From Brevibacillus_H ginsengisoli (lineage in GTDB: Bacteria; Bacillota; Bacilli; Brevibacillales; Brevibacillaceae), in the NCBI RefSeq assembly GCF_050113715.1, contig NZ_JBNJQR010000002.1:642408-706407 (forward strand): a stretch of 64,000 nucleotides of DNA, given 5' to 3'. A program made the position numbers and the translations under genes. The notes beneath the pieces were generated by a model. That model searched no databases. It saw nothing but the letters and a program-made list of their open reading frames with translations, and was not told where the DNA came from. Shown piece after piece: positions 8,444 to 15,475 of this stretch (position 1 is its first letter; each line of letters opens with the position of its first letter).

Positions 8444-8794
8444 TCACCCAACAAACCACACGCGGGTAATCCGTCCGTCTTCTACCTCATACATGGCGAG
8501 CGCTTCAAAAGGCTCACGATTCACCCGTCCAGATAAATACTCCAAATCAACAACAAACTTCCCAAATACCGTCCGATTGAGAACTTCCGCATGCATGTCC
8601 GGATTATCCGTAAAGAGCTTGGTATAGACCTCGCGCAATTCTGCAAGACCATGCATGATTCGATTACCGGAAGGATGCTCAAGGATTTCAACCTGTGGGC
8701 TGTATGTATGTAAAAAGGCTTCAATATCTTTCCGGTTATAGGCATCCAATTGCAGCTGCACGACTGCTTCTGGCGATTGATTTACTGTTGTCAT
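8444..8794 (-). CDS. SnoaL/NTF2-like domain protein
   Basis: A 116 aa single-domain protein of the cone-shaped NTF2-like fold, in the SnoaL or steroid-isomerase-like group. The N-terminal helix AVVQLQLDAYNRKDIEAFLHTYSP and the closing strand EALAMYEVEDGRITRVWFV are diagnostic. The substrate is not predictable. I chose the ATG at 8794 (AAGGAGAGGGAAGTT upstream) over the longer open frame to 8971, which would run into the neighbouring gene without support. Confidence 0.82.
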   Translation of the reverse strand: MTTVNQSPEAVVQLQLDAYNRKDIEAFLHTYSPQVEILEHPSGNRIMHGLAELREVYTKLFTDNPDMHAEVLNRTVFGKFVVDLEYLSGRVNREPFEALAMYEVEDGRITRVWFVG

Positions 8795-8846
8795 AACTTC
8801 CCTCTCCTTATTCAGAACACTTTTATTTGAAATTCGTATGGACACC

Positions 8847-9290
8847 TTAATCCCAATATGCAACCACTTGATTGATTTTTTCCAAAGCCTGGGGAGCAAT
8901 TTTGAGTGTTGATGTGGTTTCCCCAGAACCACCATAAATAAATGGAAAGCGGTAAAGCCTTCTATCCACAATACAAGGAAGCGAAAGCACTAAAGAAACA
9001 CTACCTACCGTGTATCCAGTTACTTGTTCGACTTCTTCTGGAGTTGCCATCTTCAATTGACCACATCCCAAGATTTGGGCTACTTCTTCCAAATGAATAC
9101 GCCCACGGCTGCCAGAAAGGATAATGGCATAATAACCTTTTTCTGACTTGAGGACTAATGTTGGGGCCGTCTGACCAATGTCGATGCCAAAATAATCTGC
9201 CCCTTCCTGTGCAGTTCGAATTTGTTTTTCGTGATGTATGAATTCAAATTGAACATGCTTCTCTTGTAACATCGTGATTAAATGCTCCAT
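8847..9290 (-). CDS. YbaK/prolyl-tRNA editing domain protein
   Basis: A 147 aa stand-alone YbaK-like protein. This family deacylates mischarged tRNA (Ala or Cys on tRNA-Pro) in trans. Seen: FEFIHHEKQIRTAQEGADYFG, APTLVLKSEKGYYAIILSGSRG, LKMATPEEVEQVTGYTVGSVS, then an IYGGSGE turn near the C-terminus. It lacks the KALGV-type catalytic region of typical YbaK in an obvious form, so the exact substrate is open. It lies 52 bases upstream of the SnoaL-like gene on the same strand and may be cotranscribed. Confidence 0.8.
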   Translation of the reverse strand: MEHLITMLQEKHVQFEFIHHEKQIRTAQEGADYFGIDIGQTAPTLVLKSEKGYYAIILSGSRGRIHLEEVAQILGCGQLKMATPEEVEQVTGYTVGSVSLVLSLPCIVDRRLYRFPFIYGGSGETTSTLKIAPQALEKINQVVAYWD

Positions 9291-9334
9291 TCGCCTACAC
9301 CTCTATTCTGAACTCTCTTTTTGAATAGATAAAA

Positions 9335-10147
9335 TTACGGCAGAAATCCAGCTTGACTGATCAAGACTTGATTCTCGGGAAAAACCTCTAGAAACTGCTG
9401 ACGAACTCGCTCAAGTGCTTCTGGCTTGTACCACATTTCCAAGTCAGTTTCCTCGTATCGCTGGTAGATCCCCAATCTCGCGGTGCGTTTCCCTCCTGAT
9501 CCATCCCCTAGTACAAAGTTGTCCAGACAAACCCGTGGCGTACATTTAGCAAGTTTCGCCGCAAACTGATCACTTGCGGGCAAAATCGGAGAGACAGCTG
9601 CCTGAACATCCAGACCCGCTTGATAGAGAGCTTGCAAGGCTTGCATGCGAGCAGCAAGTGGAGGGGCCTGTGGCGTGAAGCGTTGGCGAATCTCTTCCCG
9701 ATCCGTCTCGATGGTGATACTGATTCGAAGACAGTCCTTCATTCGCTTAAACAAATCCAAATCTCGGAGAACCAAAGGGGAACGTGTTTGTACCAGTAGA
9801 AAGTCAGGCCGTTCTTCGGCCATGACCTCTACTAAACTTCTGGTGATCTGTTCGCGATATTCCGTTGGTTGATAGGGGTCGGTGGCAGAGCTCATGAATA
9901 TGGTGACGGGTCCCTTTTTCTTCGCTGATTGTAATTCCTTACGCAGTTTATTAGCCGCATGTTCTTTGATATCCAGCCAGGTTCCCCAGGGTTCATGGCG
10001 GAATTTGGCGACGGGACTTTCGCGAACATAACAGTACGAACAGGCAAACTGGCAGCCGACATACGGGTTCAGCGAATGGGAGTAGCCCGTTAGAAATCCG
10101 CTTGTTGGTGTAAGAAGTTTACTTGGGATCTTGCGTTTTACTTGCAT
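9335..10147 (-). CDS. Radical SAM protein, SPL-like (Rv2578c type)
   Basis: A 270 aa radical SAM enzyme. The cluster motif is CQFACSYCYV (Cys-x3-Cys-x2-Cys, near residue 33) inside SLNPYVGC, as in the spore-photoproduct-lyase-like group. VTIFMSSATDPYQPTE, FLLVQTRSPLVLRD and ISITIETDREEIRQRF follow the usual barrel order. True SplB is longer and has an extra conserved cysteine, so photoproduct repair should not be assumed. The frame allows GTG at 10150, but the adjacent ATG at 10147 has better spacing from AAAGGAG. Confidence 0.85.
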   Translation of the reverse strand: MQVKRKIPSKLLTPTSGFLTGYSHSLNPYVGCQFACSYCYVRESPVAKFRHEPWGTWLDIKEHAANKLRKELQSAKKKGPVTIFMSSATDPYQPTEYREQITRSLVEVMAEERPDFLLVQTRSPLVLRDLDLFKRMKDCLRISITIETDREEIRQRFTPQAPPLAARMQALQALYQAGLDVQAAVSPILPASDQFAAKLAKCTPRVCLDNFVLGDGSGGKRTARLGIYQRYEETDLEMWYKPEALERVRQQFLEVFPENQVLISQAGFLP

Positions 10148-10227
10148 CACGAGCTCCTTTCTACCTAATCAAAGCCCTAACAACCAATCAGACTTCGTGC
10201 TTCTTCGGCGTTGTCACATTATGAAGA

Positions 10228-10253
10228 AAGTGGGCTGCAAATGCAACCCACTT
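10228..10253 (-). terminator. Probable terminator of the hydrolase gene
   Basis: AAGTGGG and CCCACTT arms with an inner TGCA/TGCA pair, then a T-rich stretch on the minus strand, directly after the hydrolase stop. Confidence 0.65.
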
Positions 10254-10261
10254 CAATCTGT

Positions 10262-11107
10262 TTACCGTGTTGTATGCTCCAAAATCGTATGGATGATCCG
10301 GTCCCATTCGGCTACGTGAATTTCATGACCGACTCCTTCAAGGGTAAGTAATACCGCATGAGGAATCTCATCTGCCAGTGCCAAACCGTGTCCATACGGT
10401 AGTACCGGGTCTTCAGTTCCGTGGATAATCAAAACCGGAGCTTGGATGTGCTTGAGTTTCTCATCAAAGGCAGCATCACCTTTTAGCAAGGCATGGTTAA
10501 ACATACTGACGAGATTATTGGCACGTTTGACTTCCTGCGTGGCCAGCCTGTATGCTCTTGGCTCATCAAAAGGATGCTTGGAACCAGAGAGCAATCCCCA
10601 GCCTTCCGCCATATAGTGAATGACTGCCTTTTCGTCTGTCCAATCCAAAGTGGCTCCATTGGCATGGTATGCAAGGATCTTTTCATCGATCGGCGGCAAT
10701 TCACGCGTGCCTGAACCGTACAAGCTCGACATCATGAGGGTCATTGATAGCACGCGTTGCGGGTGTTTGACTGCGATGATTTGGGCTATCATACCGCCTA
10801 GAGACATTCCAACTATGTGGGCACGATCAAGGTTGTAGGCATCTAGTACCCCAACCGCGTCATCGGCCATATCTTCAACCGTATAAGTCACGGTTCCCGG
10901 ATCATAGACATGGGAACGTCCTACATCTCGGTTATCAAATCGAATCACGAATCTTCCGCTGTCCGCCAGTTGTTGGCAGAATTCATCATCCCACCAAACC
11001 ATAGAAGCCATCGCTCCCATAATCAATAAGACAGCTGGTTGAGTCGGATCTCCAAAGCTCTCCGTGCAAATATCAATTCCATTGATCGATAGGATCTTTT
11101 CGTTCAT
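10262..11107 (-). CDS. Alpha/beta hydrolase
   Basis: A 281 aa cytoplasmic hydrolase. The catalytic triad is visible: nucleophile Ser in GMSLGG (near residue 101), Asp in HGTEDPVLPYGHG (near 232), His in GVGHEIH (near 262). The oxyanion region is LLIMGAMASMVWWDDEF, resembling aclacinomycin methylesterase RdmC and related esterases. The substrate is not predictable. Start ATG lies downstream of GGAGATCAAT. It has its own terminator. Confidence 0.85.
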   Translation of the reverse strand: MNEKILSINGIDICTESFGDPTQPAVLLIMGAMASMVWWDDEFCQQLADSGRFVIRFDNRDVGRSHVYDPGTVTYTVEDMADDAVGVLDAYNLDRAHIVGMSLGGMIAQIIAVKHPQRVLSMTLMMSSLYGSGTRELPPIDEKILAYHANGATLDWTDEKAVIHYMAEGWGLLSGSKHPFDEPRAYRLATQEVKRANNLVSMFNHALLKGDAAFDEKLKHIQAPVLIIHGTEDPVLPYGHGLALADEIPHAVLLTLEGVGHEIHVAEWDRIIHTILEHTTR

Positions 11108-11322
11108 ATTGATCTCCTCATTTCATTCACAGTGTTTATTGTAAGAAGACAAACTCAAATAAACCCACCATTTCAAACAAAAAAATGGATGAGCAGGATG
11201 AGGTCGTACCTTACATTAACGCAAGCGAATGTATTTGATAATCATGAGATGATCTCCTATCTGTATGGATATGGATTTTACTCCATTTATAATCATACCA
11301 TATTTTGACTGAACCGTAGCAA

Positions 11323-11706
11323 TTAAACCTGAAAAATCTGGATCAAGTTCCCGCATGTATCATCCAATACAGCTTGTGTAACCGGTCCTGCCTGAGTAGG
11401 CTTCATCGTAAATTCAACACCTAGTTTCGTCAATCTCTCATACTCCTGATGAATATCCTCAACAGCAAAAGCCGTGAAAGGTATTCCTTGCTCAAACAAA
11501 GCCTTTTGGAAAGTCTTGGCGGCAGGGTTGTTGTTCGGCTCAAGAACTAATTCGGTTCCTTCAGGGCTATCGGGCGAAACGACTGTTAACCATTTGGCTT
11601 CTCCCAACGGTATCTCTTTCTTTTTCACAAATCCCAAAACCTCTGTGTAGAATTGAAGTGCTTTGTCTTGATTGTCCACAAAGATACTCGTGAGTTTAAT
11701 CTTCAT
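11323..11706 (-). CDS. VOC (glyoxalase/bleomycin resistance) family protein
   Basis: A protein of about 127 aa with one vicinal-oxygen-chelate domain. It shows KLTSIFVDNQDKALQFYTEVLGF, WLTVVSPDSPEGTELVLEPN, then TMKPTQAGPVTQAVLDDTCGNLIQIFQV. The final strand has the usual D..GN.I pattern. Two ATGs in tandem (11709, 11706) follow GGGAGGT; the second has the better spacing. Substrate unknown. The start-proximal 19 residues of the longer open frame are rejected. Confidence 0.85.
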   Translation of the reverse strand: MKIKLTSIFVDNQDKALQFYTEVLGFVKKKEIPLGEAKWLTVVSPDSPEGTELVLEPNNNPAAKTFQKALFEQGIPFTAFAVEDIHQEYERLTKLGVEFTMKPTQAGPVTQAVLDDTCGNLIQIFQV

Positions 11707-11771
11707 CATGTACCTCCCAAATCTATCTATCCCATGTATAACAAGAAGCCTGGCCGAAGCCAAGCTTATTT

Positions 11772-12113
11772 TTATCGTTTTTGAACTTGAATGTAGGGAA
11801 CCTTCTTTAACTCGTAGGTATCCGAAAGAATATGCTCTCCAATAATATTCAACTTGATGAGACTCGTCAGTTTCGCAGGATCTACCCTCGAGACCAGACG
11901 CCAGATCGAGGGGTCTGGCAAGGCGTTATACACTTTATTGTCATCGTACTCGCGTTTTTCCTGGTAGGTAACCTTCAATTGGTAATCTCCCACATCCAAT
12001 TTGATTGGCGCTTGAAAATGTCCCAGGAATTCTGCTCGAAGCTCTTCAATTTCATCGTCAATCTGCTTTTTTAACTGTTTTAATTCATAGAAACGAGCAA
12101 ACTTTTCAACCAT
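11772..12113 (-). CDS. Conserved-looking hypothetical protein with N-terminal coiled coil
   Basis: A 113 aa protein I do not recognise. Residues 8-30 (ELKQLKKQIDDEIEELRAEF) look like an amphipathic coiled coil. The rest is a mixed alpha/beta region with KVTYQEKREYDDNKVYNALPD and a conserved-looking SRVDPAKLTSLIKL segment. There is no signal peptide or membrane segment. The ATG is preceded by GAGAGGGATCTACC. It lies 65 bases upstream of the VOC gene on the same strand, so it may be cotranscribed with it. Confidence 0.7.
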   Translation of the reverse strand: MVEKFARFYELKQLKKQIDDEIEELRAEFLGHFQAPIKLDVGDYQLKVTYQEKREYDDNKVYNALPDPSIWRLVSRVDPAKLTSLIKLNIIGEHILSDTYELKKVPYIQVQKR

Positions 12114-12170
12114 GGTAGATCCCTCTCTTTCACAAGAATGTGTATGAAAGATTGGGATTACCTAGAACTT

Positions 12171-12284
12171 CTAATGTTGATGTGTCCCTTTTAAACCATT
12201 GTTCTTTTGGGACTTCGCTTTCACATCTGCTGGTTTTCCTTTGGAGCTTTCTTGTTGGGCATTGATGTTTTTATTTTTCGTCAT
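12171..12284 (-). CDS. Small hydrophilic Asn/Lys/Gln-rich protein, possible spore protein
   Basis: A 37-codon gene. The ATG follows AAAAGGAG at 7-base spacing, one of the better ribosome binding sites in the area. The product starts MTKNKNINAQQESSKG, contains KPADVKAKSQKNNG and ends GTHQH. It is very basic and polar with no hydrophobic core, the composition of minor small acid-soluble spore proteins (SspK/L/N/P-like). Identity with a named family is not claimed. It lies 58 bases upstream of the coiled-coil protein gene on the same strand. Confidence 0.6.
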   Translation of the reverse strand: MTKNKNINAQQESSKGKPADVKAKSQKNNGLKGTHQH

Positions 12285-12472
12285 GATGGATTCTCCTTTT
12301 GCTGGAATGGTTCAGAAGTAGTATATCCTGCTTCAAAAATTTCACTCTTTCTGTCAAATCTCTACAAGAATGTCGGACTATCTGCCTAAAATGTTGAAAA
12401 TTGATAGATTCTTGTCTAGTAATCAGGTAAAATTTACTTGTTGAACTATTCTATCAAGAGGAGATTAGACAG

Positions 12473-13468
12473 ATGAAACGACATATGATTCTCTTCATGA
12501 CATCCGTAGTACTCGGATTAGGATTTCCTTTAACTACATACGCTTCGTCTCAATCGGTACTTTATACAGTTGCCCAAGGAGATTCGTTGTTCCAGATCTC
12601 CAAAAAATACCAAACATCCGTACAATCCATTATGGAAGCCAACCACCTTGCCAATGACAAGCTGCACATTGGTCAACAGTTACAGGTACCTACCACTCAT
12701 CCTTCGTTAGCAAACGGGTCTACCACTGCACCCGCACCCAATTCAAGCACCGTGAATAAGCCCGTTCAAAATCAATCAGTTAAGCAGCCTATCGGTAATG
12801 CCACTGTAGCAGCACAACCATCACCAACAGCTCCTCAGCCTGTCCCAGACGCAAAAGAAACTCATCAAACTACAGCCCTTGAAGCAAATACACAGGCTAA
12901 AGTAACCGTACCTGTACTCAATGTACGAGAACAGGCTTCAACGGACAGCGCTATTTTGAGCAAACTCAGCTTAGGTGCGATCGTGAATGTTATAGATTCC
13001 GATTCAGATTGGACCAAAATCAACTACAATGGACAGGATGCGTACGTCGCAACTCCTTACATTACTTCTTATGTTCCAGTTGAACTTTCACCAAACGCGG
13101 ATAATCAGTCATTGCTTGAGATTGTTCAACCTTTATTAAATACACCCTATGTGTTAGGTGGTACGACCCCAGACGGTTTTGACTGCAGCGGATTTACTTC
13201 TTATGTGTACAAACAGCTTGGCGTCACTCTCCCCCGCACGTCCGAGGATCAGTTTACGGTTGGACAAGATGTTCCACGAGATCAGTTGCAGCCAGGCGAC
13301 TTGCTCTTCTATGATTCCCTTAAAAAAGGAAAAATCTCACACGTAGCGATGTACATCGGTGACGGTATGATCATCCATGCAAACGGGGAAATCGTCAAAT
13401 ACGAGAAGGTTGCCAATATGGATAAGATCTATCCTTACTACGGTGCGAAAAGAATGATACAATTTTAG
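12473..13468 (+). CDS. Secreted LysM-SH3-NlpC/P60 peptidoglycan endopeptidase
   Basis: A 331 aa exported wall hydrolase. Order: signal peptide (1-23), one LysM domain (YTVAQGDSLFQISKKYQ then MEANHLANDKLHIGQQL, about 30-75), a Pro/Thr/Gln-rich linker to about 135, a bacterial SH3 domain (VPVLNVREQASTDSAILSKL, about 145-200), and a C-terminal NlpC/P60 domain. The catalytic Cys is in DGFDCSGFTSYVY, the His in KISHVAMYIGDG, and the third residue in IIHANGE. These enzymes cut the D-Glu-to-diaminopimelate bond of stem peptides. The ATG follows AGAGGAG. Monocistronic with its own terminator. Confidence 0.93.
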   Translation: MKRHMILFMTSVVLGLGFPLTTYASSQSVLYTVAQGDSLFQISKKYQTSVQSIMEANHLANDKLHIGQQLQVPTTHPSLANGSTTAPAPNSSTVNKPVQNQSVKQPIGNATVAAQPSPTAPQPVPDAKETHQTTALEANTQAKVTVPVLNVREQASTDSAILSKLSLGAIVNVIDSDSDWTKINYNGQDAYVATPYITSYVPVELSPNADNQSLLEIVQPLLNTPYVLGGTTPDGFDCSGFTSYVYKQLGVTLPRTSEDQFTVGQDVPRDQLQPGDLLFYDSLKKGKISHVAMYIGDGMIIHANGEIVKYEKVANMDKIYPYYGAKRMIQF

Positions 13469-13494
13469 AAAACAGAACATGCTGACCAACAAAA

Positions 13495-13531
13495 AAGGAA
13501 GGGAATATCCCCTTCCTTCCGTTATTTTATT
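13495..13531 (+). terminator. Terminator of the NlpC/P60 gene
   Basis: AAGGAAGGG and CCCTTCCTT arms with a short loop, followed by a T-rich stretch. Confidence 0.85.
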
Positions 13532-13557
13532 TGATTGTCAGTGAAGGAGAGGAACTC

Positions 13558-13857
13558 ATGAGCCAAAAAGAAGTCGAGCAACAGATCATTCAGCAATACC
13601 AACGTGATGAGGGCATGATGATTCTCGTATTTGCTCAATGGTGTGTCAATTACGATTTGGACCCTCTTGAATTGTATAATAGAGCCTACCCTGCTCAACC
13701 AGTTAATCAGCAGCTTAAACAAATGCTGGAGGTTACCGTCCCAAAAGAAGAAGCTGGAGACATACCCGATGAAACGTTGCTAAGCGTGCTGTCTCTCTTT
13801 GGAAACGAGGACCTGGCATTCGTGGTTACACAGGAGATTGAGAAGCGAAATGCTTAG
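13558..13857 (+). CDS. Hypothetical acidic cytoplasmic protein
   Basis: A 99 aa protein not recognised. It is acidic and largely helical (SQKEVEQQIIQQYQRDEG, then MILVFAQWCVNYDLDP and a LSLFGNEDLAFVVTQEIEKR tail). The ATG at 13558 follows GAAGGAGAGGAACTC; the frame is open 27 bases further upstream, but without a better site. Its 3' end overlaps the convergent exonuclease gene by 32 bases. Confidence 0.7.
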   Translation: MSQKEVEQQIIQQYQRDEGMMILVFAQWCVNYDLDPLELYNRAYPAQPVNQQLKQMLEVTVPKEEAGDIPDETLLSVLSLFGNEDLAFVVTQEIEKRNA

Positions 13858-14524
13858 CTTTCCACCTAGACTCACATCGAATACAAAAATTTTTGCGTGA
13901 ACGAAATTGCCGATACCATTTTTCTTTCTTGCATCCACGGCATGTACGATAGAGCGGACAACTTTCCCCCTCAAATGTAGGGGGATCATTTATTTCTAAA
14001 GGAACTTGATCATAGCAGTGAAGGAACAGCTTGGCCGTATTAACGGAATCATCGAGCGCGCTGTGCAATCTTCCCTCTGGATCAAGGCCCGCAATCTCCA
14101 TTGCTTTGGCTAACCCCATCTGTTTAACCGGACCAAGCAGCAAAGAGATGGGCGTTTGAATGTTATTGGTGTTTTTCAACCAATCAAATGAAAAAGCAAA
14201 CCGAACACAATGCTCAATAAAAATCCGCTTGTCATCCGGTCCCCACGCACAGAAATAATAATCGTCTCCCATCCAGCTTTTTAATTGCTCCAACGCCTCT
14301 GGAAACGAAATAGCGTTAAACTGATCTTCTTCCTTCATTCCGATGAAGCGCATCGTCCGGCTATCAAATTTTCCCCGAATCTGAGGAAACACATAACATT
14401 GGAAACTGTCCGTTATCTGTCTTATTTTTGGGTCAATACGAACGGCCCCGATCTCCACAATCTCAGGAATTTGACCTTTTTTATAGCTATAGGTAGTCTC
14501 TAAGTCATAGATGATGATATCCAT
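13826..14524 (-). CDS. DEDD-type 3'-5' exonuclease with C-terminal zinc-ribbon-like tail
   Basis: A protein of about 232 aa. The exonuclease (DnaQ/ERI-1/KapD-like) motifs are visible: Exo I IIYDLETTYSY (Asp-x-Glu near residue 6), a middle CAWGPDDKRIF (Exo II), and Exo III HSALDDSVNTAKL with the HxAxxD histidine. Residues beyond 190 carry CPLYRTCRGCKK and FCIRCE, four to five cysteines that could bind zinc. The substrate may be RNA or DNA ends. Two ATGs are possible: 14533 has the site too close, while 14524 has AAGGA at 9 bases. Confidence 0.85.
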   Translation of the reverse strand: MDIIIYDLETTYSYKKGQIPEIVEIGAVRIDPKIRQITDSFQCYVFPQIRGKFDSRTMRFIGMKEEDQFNAISFPEALEQLKSWMGDDYYFCAWGPDDKRIFIEHCVRFAFSFDWLKNTNNIQTPISLLLGPVKQMGLAKAMEIAGLDPEGRLHSALDDSVNTAKLFLHCYDQVPLEINDPPTFEGESCPLYRTCRGCKKEKWYRQFRSRKNFCIRCESRWKAKHFASQSPV

Positions 14525-14699
14525 CTTTCTCATTCCTTCCCCTACCAGCATAGCAAAGCTCCAGGCAAACATCTACTGTTACCCTGCTAAAACTGGTCTG
14601 ACAAACGCCATTTTACAGGTTTATCTTAGATTTCCCCCCGCAATGGTAATCATGTATCCACTATTAATTACATAACAAATATTATGTTAACTGTATTGG

Positions 14700-14743
14700 G
14701 ATAAAATAACCTGTCCGGCAGTCAATCCAGTTTGCCAGACAGG
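14700..14743 (-). terminator. Terminator of the CAP-domain gene
   Basis: CCTGTCCGGCA pairs with TGCCAGACAGG (one mismatch), and the minus-strand continuation is TTATTTTAT. It lies 10 bases past the stop. Confidence 0.75.
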
Positions 14744-14753
14744 AATCTCCCTT

Positions 14754-15377
14754 TTAATTAATAAACATTTGGGACCAGTAGTAACCGTAACTCCCACCTT
14801 GCGCCATTCCTACTCCGATCTGGCTATATGTGGGGTTTAAAATATTTTGCCGATGCCCGGGACTGTTCATCCAACCATTCATTACCGCTTGGGCGGTAGG
14901 TTGTCCAGCGGCAATGTTCTCCCCTGCGGCCTGAAAGGAAACCCCGAATGATTGCAGCATCGTAAACGGAGTTCCATATGTTGGTGACGTATGGTCAAAG
15001 TAATTTTTGTCCCGCATATCAATTGATTTGTAGCGCGCTACCCGAGACACTTCCCAGTTAATCGTTAAAGCAGACAGACCACGATTTTGTCTCTCAACGT
15101 TGACAAGTCGCACCACTTCTCGTTCAACTTGGCTCATCCCTGTCCGCATGGGTACGGTTACCTTTTGTTGCGGGTATATCAGATCAGGATTGGGAATCTG
15201 AGGGTTTGCTTGAATGATTTCCTCCAGACCGATCTGATACTTCATGGCAATTATCCATAAACTGTCCCCTGGCTGTACGATATATGTATCCGTTGTTTGC
15301 TGACTCGACGCAGGCGAATGTGCAAAACTAAAAGCAATCGCGATCGCCGCAAAGAACGCAATCAAATGTCGACTCAT
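14754..15377 (-). CDS. Secreted LysM plus CAP (SCP-like) domain protein, YkwD type
   Basis: A 207 aa exported protein. The signal peptide covers about residues 1-26 (MSRHLIAFFAAIAIAFSF). A LysM domain follows (YIVQPGDSLWIIAMKYQIG, NPDLIYPQQKVTVP). The rest is a CAP domain: VNVERQNRGLSALTINW, YFDHTSPTYGTPFTML, GENIAAG and MNSPGHRQNILNP, with both conserved histidines. Bacillales YkwD-like proteins of this kind are often made in the spore; the role is not known. I chose ATG 15377 (GGGAGCGAG upstream) over the longer frame. It lies 98 bases downstream of the GGDEF/EAL gene, same strand. Confidence 0.9.
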   Translation of the reverse strand: MSRHLIAFFAAIAIAFSFAHSPASSQQTTDTYIVQPGDSLWIIAMKYQIGLEEIIQANPQIPNPDLIYPQQKVTVPMRTGMSQVEREVVRLVNVERQNRGLSALTINWEVSRVARYKSIDMRDKNYFDHTSPTYGTPFTMLQSFGVSFQAAGENIAAGQPTAQAVMNGWMNSPGHRQNILNPTYSQIGVGMAQGGSYGYYWSQMFIN

Positions 15378-15475
15378 ACTACTCGCTCCCTTGGATGGAT
15401 TTTGTTTCAATCCTCCATAGGATAAACGAGAAAGCGGCAGGCTATGTGAGTAAGATAACATCCATTAAACTGCCC

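Noticed and set aside
11179..11240. Short plus-strand frame starting ATGGATGAGCAG
   Set aside because: 17 codons, no ribosome binding site; not distinguishable from chance.
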